From the NCBI RefSeq assembly GCF_011045115.1, contig NZ_JAAKZG010000001.1:434001-498000 (forward strand): 64,000 nucleotides of DNA, in the 5' to 3' direction. Positions 42,641 to 51,831 of this stretch are shown here, piece after piece; the stretch's first letter is position 1, and each line of letters starts with the position of its first letter. This DNA is from Mesorhizobium zhangyense (lineage in GTDB: Bacteria > Pseudomonadota > Alphaproteobacteria > Rhizobiales > Rhizobiaceae). The notes beneath the pieces are model-generated. The model was not told where the DNA came from. It made no database searches and saw only the letters and a list, made by a program, of their open reading frames with translations. A program made the position numbers and the translations under genes.

Positions 42641-43622
42641 TTGCGCCTCCTGCCGTCCCCGTCTGCCGCAGGCGCGGATCGACGGCGAGGTAGATGAAAT
42701 CGACGATGGTGTTGAGCGTGATGAAGATGACGGAAACGATCATCAGATAGGCCGCCATGACGGGGATATCGATGAACATCACCGCCTGTACGAACAGCAA
42801 TCCCATGCCGGGCCACTGGAATACCGTCTCGGTCACCAGGGCAAAGGCGATGAGGTCGCCGATCAGCATGCCGGTCATGGTCACCACCGGCATCATGCAG
42901 TTCCTCAATGCGTGGCGGAAATGCACGATGCGGTCGGGAAGACCCCGGGCGCGCGCGAATTTGACGTAATCGGTTCGCAGCACTTCCAGCATTTCGGCGG
43001 TAACCAGGCGCATGATGAAGGAGATCTGGAACAGCGCCAGCGATGTTGCCGGCATTATGAGTGCCAGCCGTCCCGACGGCGTCAGCAGACCGGTCGACCA
43101 TGTGCCGAACTGCACGACTTCGCCGCGCCCGAAGGCCGGGAGCCAGCCGAGCTGCACCGAAAACACCAGGATCAGCACGATGCCGATGACGAAGGCCGGC
43201 ACCGAAACGCCGACCATGGAGATCATGCGTGCAATGCGCGCCGCCGGGTTCTTCGGGTTGATCGCGGCAAAGACGCCAAGCGGCACGCCTATCGCCAAAG
43301 CCAGCACGGTCGAGACCATGACGAGTTCGAATGTCGCCGGAAAGCGTTCGGCAATGAGCGACATGACTTCACGCTGGTTGCGGAACGAGATGCCGAAATC
43401 GCCCTGCACGGCGCGGATGACGAAGGAGAAGAACTGCATGACGACGGGCTGGTCGAGACCGAGGCGAAGCCGCAACGCGACGCGCTCTTCCTGGCTGGCC
43501 TGCGCGTTGAGCATGAGCTGAACCGGGTCTCCCAGAAACTGGAAGATCATGAAGGCGATGAAGGCGACGACAAGCATGACAAGCGCTGCATTGCCGATGC
43601 GTTTGACGATGATGGCAAGCAT
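42630..43622 (-). CDS. Dipeptide-type ABC importer, permease 1 (DppB type)
   Basis: A 330-residue permease of the DppB class with helix 1 AALVMLVVAFIAFMIFQFLG, the family stretch GLDQPVVMQFFSFVIRAVQGDFGISFR and the coupling loop RTDYVKFARARGLPDRIVHFRHALRNCMMP near 215-244. It starts 96 bases after the binding-protein gene, across a strong stem-loop. Confidence 0.95.
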   Translation of the reverse strand: MLAIIVKRIGNAALVMLVVAFIAFMIFQFLGDPVQLMLNAQASQEERVALRLRLGLDQPVVMQFFSFVIRAVQGDFGISFRNQREVMSLIAERFPATFELVMVSTVLALAIGVPLGVFAAINPKNPAARIARMISMVGVSVPAFVIGIVLILVFSVQLGWLPAFGRGEVVQFGTWSTGLLTPSGRLALIMPATSLALFQISFIMRLVTAEMLEVLRTDYVKFARARGLPDRIVHFRHALRNCMMPVVTMTGMLIGDLIAFALVTETVFQWPGMGLLFVQAVMFIDIPVMAAYLMIVSVIFITLNTIVDFIYLAVDPRLRQTGTAGGANVR

Positions 43623-43684
43623 GTCTGCCGTCTCCTGACGGGTTTCAATGAGGCCTGAACCGGGCTGACGTCCGACTGATTTCG

Positions 43685-43709
43685 TCCGGCCCGGAGTGCC
43701 CGGGCCGGA
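43685..43709 (-). other. Intercistronic stem-loop between binding-protein and permease genes
   Basis: Perfect 10-bp arms TCCGGCCCGG and CCGGGCCGGA close a five-base loop, ten bases beyond the binding-protein stop. No T-run follows on the minus strand. In ABC operons such structures often stabilise the binding-protein mRNA and lower downstream expression. Confidence 0.6.
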
Positions 43710-43718
43710 GGTGGAAAA

Positions 43719-45299
43719 TTACTTCATCTTGGTCAGCCAGTGGCGCGGCTTGTTGTCGGTAAGCTGGACGAGGCTTTCCACTTTCGAACCGGTCGCCCAT
43801 GCCATGGGCTGCTGGTGCAGCGGCAGGAAGGCCACATCGTCCTTGATCTTGGTCAGCGCCTCGCTCTGGAAATCGAGGCGCTTTTCGCGGTCGAGTTCCT
43901 TGCCGGCGGCATCGATCAGAGCGTCGACCTCCGGATATTTCCATCCGCCCCAGTTGAACACGCCGGACGTGCCCGTCTTGGAATGCACGACCTGCACGAG
44001 GATCGAGTAGCTGTCGATCATGGGCTCGTTGGCCCAGCCAAGTATGCCGACATCGAACTTGCCGCTCTCGAATTTCGCGGTCTGCAGGCTGGTCGGCGCG
44101 ACGTCCAGCGTCGCTTTCAGCCCGACGCGGGCCCACATCGACGAGACCGCCTGGCAGATCTCTTCCTCATTGACGTAACCGTCGTTCTCGCAAACGAAGG
44201 AGAAGGTAAAGCCGTTGGGATATCCCGCCTCAGCCAGAAGCTTCTTGGCTGCATCCGGGTCATAGGGCAGGCGCGAATCCAGCGCTTCGACATAGCCGGG
44301 AATGGCGGGTGCAACCATCGACCCGGTGTTACGCGACAGGCCGCGCATCACCTTCTTCTGCAAGGCGTCGATGTCGATCGACTGGTACATCGCCTGGCGA
44401 ACCTTGATGTCGTTCATCGGGTTCTTGTCGGTGATGTCGGATGCGATCGTCTTGTCGGTCCGGTTGAAGACGAAGAAGACGGTCCGTAACTCATTGCTCG
44501 CCAGCACCTTGATGTCTGACGAAGCCTGCAGGCGGGGAATGTCCTGGAGGGGCGCTGAATTGGTGAAGTCGATCTCGCCCGACAAAAGGGCTGCAACACG
44601 CGTGGCAGCCGAGGTGATCGGGGTGAAGACGATCTTGTCGATGTTGTGCCGCGGCTTGTCCCACCAGGCCTTGTTGACCTCGAACACGGTCTCGGCATCG
44701 GGCTTGCGCGACACGACCTTGAACGGGCCGGTGCCGTTGGCGTGGGCGGTCGCATAGCCTTCGACGCCCTTGCCGACGTCCGTCGGAGCCTCCGCCTTGT
44801 TGGCGACCAGCCATTCCTTGTCGAAGATGACGATGTTGGTGAGGTCGTTGAGCAGCAGCGGGTAGTTCGGCGTGGTGGTGACCTCGACCGTGAAGTCGTC
44901 GATCTTCTTGGCGCTCTGGTAAGCCGGCAGATTGCCGCGCAGAGGCGAGGCCGGGTCGCTGACGCGCGTTAGCGACGCTAGCACGTCGTCGGCGGTGAAT
45001 GGCGCGCCGTCATGGAAGGTAACGCCTTGGCGCAGATGAAAGCGCCAGAGGGTCGGGGACACGACTTCCCACGACGTGGCGAGCGCCGGCGCTATCTGCA
45101 GATTGTCGTCGTAGCGCACCAGTCCTTCATAGACATGGTTGAGCACGGCGATGGTGAAGGTGTCTCCGTAGGAATACGGGTCGAGCGAGACGACATCGCG
45201 CTGGGCGCCCCACTTGAGAACATTTTCGGCGGCTGCCGAGAATGTGGTGAGCGTTAGCGCCGCGATGCAGGCAACGGACGTCTTCAAGAACGATTTCAT
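43719..45299 (-). CDS. Peptide/nickel-type ABC importer, solute-binding protein (family 5)
   Basis: A 526-residue periplasmic binding protein. Signal peptide MKSFLKTSVACIAALTLTTF with cleavage near AAA (residue 24). Mature part starts LKWGAQRDVVSLDPYSYGD, and the family-5 landmarks are HLRQGVTFHDGAPFTADDVLASL near 90-112 and NDIKVRQAMYQSIDID near 300. GGAGAGG precedes the ATG. Proteins of this family bind peptides, but also nickel, opines, glutathione and heterocycles. The embedded amidohydrolase and the divergent racemase suggest a non-peptide amide ligand. Confidence 0.94.
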   Translation of the reverse strand: MKSFLKTSVACIAALTLTTFSAAAENVLKWGAQRDVVSLDPYSYGDTFTIAVLNHVYEGLVRYDDNLQIAPALATSWEVVSPTLWRFHLRQGVTFHDGAPFTADDVLASLTRVSDPASPLRGNLPAYQSAKKIDDFTVEVTTTPNYPLLLNDLTNIVIFDKEWLVANKAEAPTDVGKGVEGYATAHANGTGPFKVVSRKPDAETVFEVNKAWWDKPRHNIDKIVFTPITSAATRVAALLSGEIDFTNSAPLQDIPRLQASSDIKVLASNELRTVFFVFNRTDKTIASDITDKNPMNDIKVRQAMYQSIDIDALQKKVMRGLSRNTGSMVAPAIPGYVEALDSRLPYDPDAAKKLLAEAGYPNGFTFSFVCENDGYVNEEEICQAVSSMWARVGLKATLDVAPTSLQTAKFESGKFDVGILGWANEPMIDSYSILVQVVHSKTGTSGVFNWGGWKYPEVDALIDAAGKELDREKRLDFQSEALTKIKDDVAFLPLHQQPMAWATGSKVESLVQLTDNKPRHWLTKMK

Positions 45300-45406
45300 T
45301 GCAGCCTCTCCATTTGTTTTTACCAAATCTGAATTTGCCGTCCAGATAGGCGTTCCCGTGGATTGCACTTCATTTGAGCTGGTTTTGATTATTTTTTATG
45401 CAATCT

Positions 45407-45435
45407 GTATCCACTTGATAAACGATAGTGTATAC
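45407..45435. promoter_or_regulatory. Candidate operator between the divergent ABC operon and gntR
   Basis: GTATCCACT (45407-45415) and AGTGTATAC (45427-45435) form an inverted repeat with one mismatch and an 11-base spacer, in AT-rich sequence between two divergent transcripts. The neighbouring GntR-type regulator is the natural candidate binder. The wide spacing is unusual for GntR dimers, hence limited confidence. Confidence 0.42.
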
Positions 45436-45539
45436 TGTTTAATGGCGCAAGAGAAAACATTTGGCATCGATCCTGTACGCAGATTGGGAACACGCCATGG
45501 TTGACACCGGCACAGGGTATTCGGATAAATCGCTGCACC

Positions 45540-46271
45540 ATGACCTCACAGGAAATCACGCCGACCAAACGCGCGAGCCGCGCCGGCAATCTCGCAGAAG
45601 GCGTATATCAGGCGCTGAGACGGGCAATCATCGAACAGGCGATCGCGCCGGGCACGAAGTTGCCGGAGGATTCGGTCGGCGAGAGTTTTGGCGTCAGCCG
45701 GACGGTCGTGCGCAGCGTGCTCGCGCGCTTGACTGTGGAAGGTCTCGTTTCGCAGCAGCCCAACAAGCGTGCGACGGTGGCTTCGCCCAGCCTCGCGGAG
45801 GCGCGCGGCGTCTTTCAGGTGCGGCGCAGCCTGGAGCGGACGGTGATCGAGACGCTGGCCGGACGCATGACGCCCGCCATGACGGAAAAATTGCGGGCAC
45901 ATGTCGCGGCGGAAGAACGGGCGCAGGGACGCGACGGACCGGAATCGATACGGCTTGCCGGCGAATTCCATACGCTGCTTGCAGATATGACGGGCAACGA
46001 ACTTCTCATTCGCTATGTCGCAGAAGTTGCATCGCGCTGCTCGCTGATCCTTGCCCTTTATGGCCGGCCGCATTCATCGGAGTGCGCGGTCAACGAGCAC
46101 CAGATGATCATCGACGCGCTCGTGCGTGGCGACGAGGAAACCGGCGTCCGGATCATGGACGAGCACCTGACCGCCGTCGCAACGCGCGGTCTCCTCGACC
46201 TGAAACCCGTGCGCGAGCGCGAGCTGAAGGACTTGCTGGCGGACTATCGACCGCTCGCGGCAAAGAGCTAA
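45540..46271 (+). CDS. GntR-family (FCD) transcriptional regulator
   Basis: A 243-residue regulator with the GntR winged helix (GNLAEGVYQALRRAIIEQAI; SVGESFGVSRTVVRSVLARL) and an FCD-type effector domain (AGEFHTLLADMTGNELLIRYV; NEHQMIIDALVRGDEETG). ATG 45540 is given although no clear ribosome site precedes it; a TTG at 45501 is the alternative. It diverges from the ABC operon and is followed in the same direction by three catabolic genes, so it probably controls both units. Confidence 0.9.
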   Translation: MTSQEITPTKRASRAGNLAEGVYQALRRAIIEQAIAPGTKLPEDSVGESFGVSRTVVRSVLARLTVEGLVSQQPNKRATVASPSLAEARGVFQVRRSLERTVIETLAGRMTPAMTEKLRAHVAAEERAQGRDGPESIRLAGEFHTLLADMTGNELLIRYVAEVASRCSLILALYGRPHSSECAVNEHQMIIDALVRGDEETGVRIMDEHLTAVATRGLLDLKPVRERELKDLLADYRPLAAKS

Positions 46272-46416
46272 GCCGGCACCTTTCCCGACAAACTGACGAG
46301 TGGCGCGCAAAGGCTGCCGCCGCTGCCATTCCGCTCATATTCGACATCCGCACATGCGCTTTGCCGGCGCGTGGGCGTTGCGATTTTCTTGTCTCAACTT
46401 TTCTGAAAGCACGCTC

Positions 46417-47070
46417 ATGACCAACAAGACCAGTTTCGACTTCGAACGAATGTCCGAACGCGAGAAGTACAAGCTGTTGATCGGTGCGGTGGTGCCGCGC
46501 CCGATCGCGCTGGTGACGACCGTTGATCTGAACGGGCGCGTCAACGCCGCTCCCATCAGCTTTTTCAACTGCCTGTCGGCCGAACCGGCGATTCTTGCGC
46601 TCGGCGTGGAAAACCACGACGACCTTTCCTTCAAGGATACGGCCTGGAATGTGCGCACGACCGGCGTCTTCACGGTCAACATCGTCTCGAGCGCGATGCT
46701 CGACGCCATGAATGTCTGCGCTGTGCCGTTCTCATCGGATATCGACGAACTTGCCGAAGCAGGCCTGACCGCCGTTCCCGGATCGAAGATCGCAGCGCCC
46801 CGCATCGCGGAATCGCCTGCCGCCTTCGAATGCCGCACCTATGTGACGCTGGGCGTCGGCAATTCGCGTGAGGTCATTCTTGGTGAGATCGTCGCGGCCC
46901 ATATCCGCTCCGACGTCGTCAATTCTCGGCTGCATGTCGACCCCGTCGGGCTGGACGCGATCGGCCGGATGGGCGGTCACGGTTATGCGCTTTCCCGCGA
47001 GACGTTCGACCTGCCGACCATGAGCGTCGCGCAATGGGAAGAACGCAAGCGCAAGCCCGCAGCTGAGTAG
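46417..47070 (+). CDS. Flavin-reductase-like (split barrel) protein
   Basis: A 217-residue FMN-binding split-barrel protein of the flavin reductase-like family. The typical start is LIGAVVPRPIALVTTVDLNGRVNAAPISFFNCLS (residues about 20-53), followed by KDTAWNVRTTGVFTVNIVSS and a C-terminal GGHGYALSRETF. Family members reduce flavins or act as FMN-binding oxidoreductases. Within this locus it might support an oxygenase, but none is adjacent. The gap to the amidohydrolase is 12 bases. Confidence 0.87.
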   Translation: MTNKTSFDFERMSEREKYKLLIGAVVPRPIALVTTVDLNGRVNAAPISFFNCLSAEPAILALGVENHDDLSFKDTAWNVRTTGVFTVNIVSSAMLDAMNVCAVPFSSDIDELAEAGLTAVPGSKIAAPRIAESPAAFECRTYVTLGVGNSREVILGEIVAAHIRSDVVNSRLHVDPVGLDAIGRMGGHGYALSRETFDLPTMSVAQWEERKRKPAAE

Positions 47071-47082
47071 GGAACGACGATC

Positions 47083-48576
47083 ATGAGCGAAGGCAAGCGC
47101 ACACTGATGACCGCCGCCTGGGTGGTGGGCCACGAAGAAGGCCGCCATACGCTGCTGCCCGGCGGGGAAGTGGTCTACCAGGACGGCGCAATACTCTTTG
47201 TCGGCCACGATTTCCCCGGGGATGTGGACGAGCGGATCGACTATGGGCAGGCCCTGATCGCTCCGGGTTTCATCGATCTCGATGCCTTGTCCGATCTCGA
47301 TACGACTGTTCTGTCTTTCGACAACCATCCATCGTGGCGCAAGGGCCGCGTCTGGCCGAAATCCTATATGGAAGCCGGCCCCTATGAGATGTATTCGCCC
47401 GATGAACTGGTGTTTCAGAAGCGCCATGCCTTCGCGCGCCTGATCCGCAACGGCGTAACGACTGCCTTGCCGATCGCCTCGCTCTATTATCGCGAATGGG
47501 GTGAAACGGTGGAGGAGTTCGAAGGAGCGGCTGAAGCAGCTGCCAACCTCGGCCTGCGCGTCTATCTGGGCCCTGCCTATCGCACCGGCAATCCCGTCGT
47601 CGTGGAGGAGAACAAGTTCGAACTCTTCTTCAACGAGCCGCGTGGACTGAAAGGGCTGGCCGACGCGATTTCGTTCTGTGAGCGGCTGGAAGGCCGGCAT
47701 GGTGGCCTTGTCCGCACCATGCTCGCACCGGACCGTATCGAGACCTGCACTCCCGACCTGCTGAGACGCACCGCCGCCGCCGGAAAAGACCTTGGCGTGC
47801 CCGTACGTTTGCATTGCTGCCAGGGCGGCTTCGAGCGCGAGACCGTGCGGCGACTGCATGGCATGACCTCGATCGAATGGCTGAAGAGCCTGGATTTTCT
47901 GACCAAGAAGACCCTTCTGCCGCATGGCACCTTCGTCAGCCCGTCGCGCTTCGTGCCGGAACCGGGGCGCGACCTCGAAATCATCGCCGAGGCCGGCTCG
48001 GTCATCGTGCATTGCCCGCTGGTTGCAGCACGCTTCGGTGATGGGCTTGAAAGTTTCAGCAGTTACCGCGAGCGCGGCCTTCGCATCGGGCTTGGCACGG
48101 ACACGTCGCCTCCCGATATGCTGCTCAACATGCAGATCGGCCTGATGATCTGCCGTTTTGTCGAGGGGAAAGCCGAGGCATGCCGCGCCGAAGACTATTT
48201 CGACGCCGCCACCCTTGGCGGAGCGGATGCTCTCGGCAGACCCGATCTCGGCCGGCTCGCACCCGGATGCCGCGCCGACATGGTGGTTTGGGATTTGGCA
48301 AACCCTGATATCGGTCAGATCATCGACCCGATCCAGACCCTGATGATTTCAGGTTCTGGACGCGATGCCCGAACCGTCATCATCGACGGGCGGATGGTCA
48401 TGCGTGAGCGGCAGATTCCGGGAATGGATTTCGCTGCCGACGCCGTGCGCGCGCAACGCCAGTTCGAGGGGCTGGTCGAAAAATATCCCGACCGCACCTG
48501 GGCTCATCCTACGGCTGAGGAAATCTTTTCGTCGGCTTACCGTATCGTCCGATCAACCGGCGCGGCACAAGGCTGA
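47083..48576 (+). CDS. Amidohydrolase-superfamily protein lacking the HxH metal motif
   Basis: A 497-residue protein of the chlorohydrolase/cytosine-deaminase-like branch. The beta-strand where HxH is expected reads PGFIDLDALSDLD (residues 61-73): Asp67 and Leu69 stand where the two histidines should be. Other metal-site elements remain: His in VRLHCCQGG, His in LLPHGTFVS, HCPLVAARFG and the Asp of GLGTDTSPPDML. The C-terminal APGCRADMVVWDL and RTVIIDGRMVM are typical of the superfamily. It may use a mononuclear metal held by the remaining ligands or an altered chemistry. It lies 12 bases after the flavin-reductase-like gene and 19 before the racemase gene. Confidence 0.85.
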   Translation: MSEGKRTLMTAAWVVGHEEGRHTLLPGGEVVYQDGAILFVGHDFPGDVDERIDYGQALIAPGFIDLDALSDLDTTVLSFDNHPSWRKGRVWPKSYMEAGPYEMYSPDELVFQKRHAFARLIRNGVTTALPIASLYYREWGETVEEFEGAAEAAANLGLRVYLGPAYRTGNPVVVEENKFELFFNEPRGLKGLADAISFCERLEGRHGGLVRTMLAPDRIETCTPDLLRRTAAAGKDLGVPVRLHCCQGGFERETVRRLHGMTSIEWLKSLDFLTKKTLLPHGTFVSPSRFVPEPGRDLEIIAEAGSVIVHCPLVAARFGDGLESFSSYRERGLRIGLGTDTSPPDMLLNMQIGLMICRFVEGKAEACRAEDYFDAATLGGADALGRPDLGRLAPGCRADMVVWDLANPDIGQIIDPIQTLMISGSGRDARTVIIDGRMVMRERQIPGMDFAADAVRAQRQFEGLVEKYPDRTWAHPTAEEIFSSAYRIVRSTGAAQG

Positions 48577-48595
48577 GCGCAGAAGGGCATTTTTC

Positions 48596-49333
48596 ATGCG
48601 TATTCTTGTCGTCAATCCGAACACGACCGAGAGCATGACGGCGACGATCGCCGATGCTGCGCGGGGTGCCGTGTCCCGCGAAAGCGAGATCGTTGCCGTC
48701 ACGTCGCGCATGGGGCCGGTTTCGATTGAGGGATATTACGATGAGGCGCTGGCCGTTCCCGGAATGCTGGCAGAAATCGCCTCGGGAGAACGTAACGGAG
48801 CAGATGCTGCAATCATCGCCTGCTTCGACGATACCGGCCTGGATGCCGCGCGAGCCATGGCAAACATGCCGGTGATCGGCATATGCGAGGCCGCGCTTGC
48901 CACCGCTGCCTTTCTGGCCCCGCGCTTCTCTGTCGTGACCACGCTTGAGCGTTCGCGCATTCCGATCGAGAATCTGGTGCAGCGATATGGAATGGCAGGC
49001 AGGGTGCGCGTGCGTGCTGCCGATATCCCTGTTCTTTCGCTGGAGGATCCGGCCTCCGGGGCAAAGGCGAAGCTGGCGCATGAAATTCGCCGGGCGCTCG
49101 ACGAGGACCGCGCCGAAGCTATCGTTCTGGGATGCGCCGGCATGGCGGACCTGGCACGAGCATTCCAGGACGAGTTCGGCGTGCCTGTGATCGACGGGGT
49201 CAGTGCTGCCGTCAAGCAAGCCGAGGCGCTCATCTCGCTGGGGCTCAAGACCAGTAAGCGCGGCGCCTATGCCCGCCCGGTCATCAAGCCTTATGTTGGT
49301 GCTCTGAGTTCTTTTGCGCCACAAGCCCTCTAG
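48596..49333 (+). CDS. Hydantoin racemase (Asp/Glu racemase family)
   Basis: A 245-residue cofactor-independent racemase. The two-cysteine active site is visible as Cys76 in IIACFDDTGLDAAR and Cys180 in VLGCAGMADL, at the same positions as in characterised rhizobial and Agrobacterium hydantoin racemases (about 76 and 181; EC 5.1.99.5). Other landmarks are the start RILVVNPNTTESMT and PVIGICEAALATAAF. ATG 48596 has AGAAGGG upstream; the longer frame is spurious. With amidohydrolases on both sides of the divergent promoter it supports a hydantoin or related cyclic-amide pathway. Another Asp/Glu-type racemase specificity (for example allantoin) remains possible. Confidence 0.88.
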   Translation: MRILVVNPNTTESMTATIADAARGAVSRESEIVAVTSRMGPVSIEGYYDEALAVPGMLAEIASGERNGADAAIIACFDDTGLDAARAMANMPVIGICEAALATAAFLAPRFSVVTTLERSRIPIENLVQRYGMAGRVRVRAADIPVLSLEDPASGAKAKLAHEIRRALDEDRAEAIVLGCAGMADLARAFQDEFGVPVIDGVSAAVKQAEALISLGLKTSKRGAYARPVIKPYVGALSSFAPQAL

Positions 49334-49448
49334 TCTGCTAGTTTTCCGTTCGTAAGGTCCCGAGGCGACGATCTGCCACGCAGTCGTGATTGGAGGCGGC
49401 GCCTTCTGACGGCTATATGCAGCGCAAACCCAATTGTTGCGGGGAATC

Positions 49449-50195
49449 ATGGCGTTGGATGTCGGCTATCTGAGTGCGATCGGGGCAGGGGCGCTTTCGT
49501 TCCTGTCGCCCTGCGTGCTGCCGCTGGTGCCGCCTTACCTCTGCTATATGGCCGGCGTTTCGGTCGATGATTTTCGTGCCGAGGGTGGAAAGGTTGCCAA
49601 GTCGGCCACCCGAAACGCACTTCTGATAACATCGGTTGCCTTCGTCCTGGGATTTTCCACCGTATTCGTGGCGCTCGGTGCTGGTGCTTCGACGATCGGA
49701 CGGCTTCTGCGCGTCTGGCAGGAACCGCTGGCGATGGCGGCCGGCGTGCTCATCATCCTGATGGGGCTCAACTTCCTCGGCGTCCTGAAAATCCCGTTCC
49801 TGTCGCGCGAGGCGCGCTTCCAGTCGGAAGGCAAGCCCGCCAGCACGGTCGCTGCCTATGCCATGGGACTCGCTTTCGCTTTCGGCTGGACGCCTTGCAT
49901 CGGGCCGGTGCTCGGGCCGATCCTGACGCTTGCCGGCGGACGCGAAACGGTCAGCGAAGGCGCGCTGTTGCTTGCGGCCTATTCGCTCGGGCTCGGTATT
50001 CCGTTCCTGCTGGCGGCCTTCTTTTCCGGTGCATTCATGCGCTTTCTCGGCAAGTTCCGCGTGCATCTTGGCCGCGTCGAGAAAGTCATCGGCGCGCTTC
50101 TGGTATTGGCCGGCGTGTTCTTCCTTACCGGCGGCGTCCAGAGCGCTTCCTACTGGCTTCTGGAAACCTTTCCGACGCTCGGCAAGCTGGGCTGA
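49449..50195 (+). CDS. ccdA: Cytochrome c biogenesis protein CcdA
   Basis: A 248-residue protein with six membrane helices that carries electrons from thioredoxin across the membrane. The two redox cysteines are Cys22 in FLSPCVLPLVPPY and Cys150 in GWTPCIGPVLGP. It probably supports cytochrome c maturation or periplasmic thiol reduction. ATG 49449 is preferred to a TTG 15 bases upstream. It marks the return to core genes after the catabolic block. Confidence 0.95.
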   Translation: MALDVGYLSAIGAGALSFLSPCVLPLVPPYLCYMAGVSVDDFRAEGGKVAKSATRNALLITSVAFVLGFSTVFVALGAGASTIGRLLRVWQEPLAMAAGVLIILMGLNFLGVLKIPFLSREARFQSEGKPASTVAAYAMGLAFAFGWTPCIGPVLGPILTLAGGRETVSEGALLLAAYSLGLGIPFLLAAFFSGAFMRFLGKFRVHLGRVEKVIGALLVLAGVFFLTGGVQSASYWLLETFPTLGKLG

Positions 50196-50320
50196 CGACG
50201 TATCGGCCGGTGCAGATCGGCTGTAATTCTGCCGACGCATCGAATTTCAGCCGCATTGGAGCAGGAAGGAAGCAGTGCTAGAACTGCGACGAATCTTCCT
50301 GTTTCTTTCCGGAAATCGCC

Positions 50321-51670
50321 ATGACCGCTAGATCCTGCCTGTCGATCATCCTTGCCGCCGGCGAGGGCACGCGCATGAAAAGCGCGTCGCCCAAGGTGCT
50401 TCACAAGATAGCCGGCCTGCCGATGGTCGCGCATGTCGCCAACGCCGCAAAGGCCGCCGGCGCTGGCGATCTCGCTCTGGTCGTCGGCTTCGGAGCCGAG
50501 CAGATGCGGGAGGCGGCCGCGTCCTTCGCGCCGGGCACGGAGACCTTCGTTCAGGAGGAACGGCTCGGTACGGCGCATGCTGTGCTTGCCGCTCGAAAGG
50601 CGATCGCGCGCGGTTATGACGATATCCTTGTGCTGTTCGGCGATACGCCGCTGCTGGAGGCGGGTTCGCTTTCTGCCGCACGGACGAAACTCGGGGAAGG
50701 CGCTGCCGTGGTCGTGATCGGCTTTCGCCCGCCCGATCCTTCCGGTTATGGCCGCCTGATCGAAAAGAACGGCAAGCTTGTCGCGATCCGGGAAGACAAG
50801 GATTGCAGCGACGAAGAGCGCAAGATCGGTTTCTGCAATGCCGGCATCATGGCCATTTCGGGTGCGCACGCGCTGAAACTGCTCGACGCCGTCGGCAATG
50901 CCAATGCGAAGGGCGAATTCTACCTGACCGACATCGTCGAAATCGCCGACGCAGCCGGCCTGGCAGTGACGGCGACCGAAGCGAGTTTCGAAAGCGTTCT
51001 CGGCATCAACAATCGCGCCGAGCTCGCCGAGGCAGAAGCCATCTGGCAGAAGCGCAAGCGCCGCGAGATGATGCTCTCTGGCGTGACCATGATCGCGCCC
51101 GAAACCGTCTTCTTCTCGCACGATACGGAAATCGGTGCGGAAACCATTATCGAGCCGAGCGTCTTTTTCGGTCCCGGCGTGAAAGTCGCATCTGGCGTGA
51201 AGATCCACGCCTTCAGCCACATCGAAGGGGCTCTTATCGGTCCCAGCGCCGATGTCGGACCCTTCGCGCGGCTGCGGCCAGGCGCCGATCTTCGGGAAAA
51301 GGCCAAGGTCGGCAATTTCTGCGAGGTCAAGAAGGCGACGATCGAGGCCGGCGCGAAGGTCAATCACCTTACCTATATCGGCGACGCGCGTGTCGGGCAG
51401 GGCGCCAATATCGGGGCGGGCACCATCACCTGCAATTATGACGGCTACTCGAAATTCTTCACCGACATTGGCCCTGGCGCCTTCATCGGCTCGAACTCGT
51501 CGCTTGTCGCGCCGATCACCATCGGCGAGCGCGCCTATGTCGCCTCGGGCAGCGTCATCACCGAGAACGTACCGGCGGACGCACTGGCATTCGGACGCGC
51601 TCGGCAAAAGACCTTGCCCGACAAGGCACGCGAATTGCGCGAACGCCGCGCCAATGCAGCGAAAAAGTAA
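50321..51670 (+). CDS. glmU: Bifunctional GlmU (GlcN-1-P acetyltransferase / GlcNAc-1-P uridyltransferase)
   Basis: Makes UDP-GlcNAc for peptidoglycan and lipid A (EC 2.3.1.157 and 2.7.7.23). The 449-residue protein has the N-terminal pyrophosphorylase motif [11 protein letters not shown] (residues 11-21), the [15 protein letters not shown] segment, and a C-terminal left-handed beta-helix made of hexapeptide repeats ([16 protein letters not shown] through [17 protein letters not shown]), with [12 protein letters not shown] near the end. Length is normal. It precedes glmS by 161 bases and both act in the same pathway, GlmS two steps upstream. Confidence 0.97.
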   Translation: MTARSCLSIILAAGEGTRMKSASPKVLHKIAGLPMVAHVANAAKAAGAGDLALVVGFGAEQMREAAASFAPGTETFVQEERLGTAHAVLAARKAIARGYDDILVLFGDTPLLEAGSLSAARTKLGEGAAVVVIGFRPPDPSGYGRLIEKNGKLVAIREDKDCSDEERKIGFCNAGIMAISGAHALKLLDAVGNANAKGEFYLTDIVEIADAAGLAVTATEASFESVLGINNRAELAEAEAIWQKRKRREMMLSGVTMIAPETVFFSHDTEIGAETIIEPSVFFGPGVKVASGVKIHAFSHIEGALIGPSADVGPFARLRPGADLREKAKVGNFCEVKKATIEAGAKVNHLTYIGDARVGQGANIGAGTITCNYDGYSKFFTDIGPGAFIGSNSSLVAPITIGERAYVASGSVITENVPADALAFGRARQKTLPDKARELRERRANAAKK

Positions 51671-51831
51671 CCCGAAACGGTTATTCGAAGCGCATACGCT
51701 GGACGCTGTGGGGGTCATCCTCCATAGCCATAAAGCTGATACCAGAAGATACGGAATGTGACTTCCGCGCCGCCGCCACACTGACTAGATAGCGGCAGGG
51801 GGAAGTTTGCGGGAATAGGGGCAACCGGACC

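Noticed and set aside
51671-51831. glmS ribozyme or riboswitch upstream of glmS
   Set aside because: No conserved ribozyme core is visible, and this element is known from Firmicutes, not alpha-proteobacteria.
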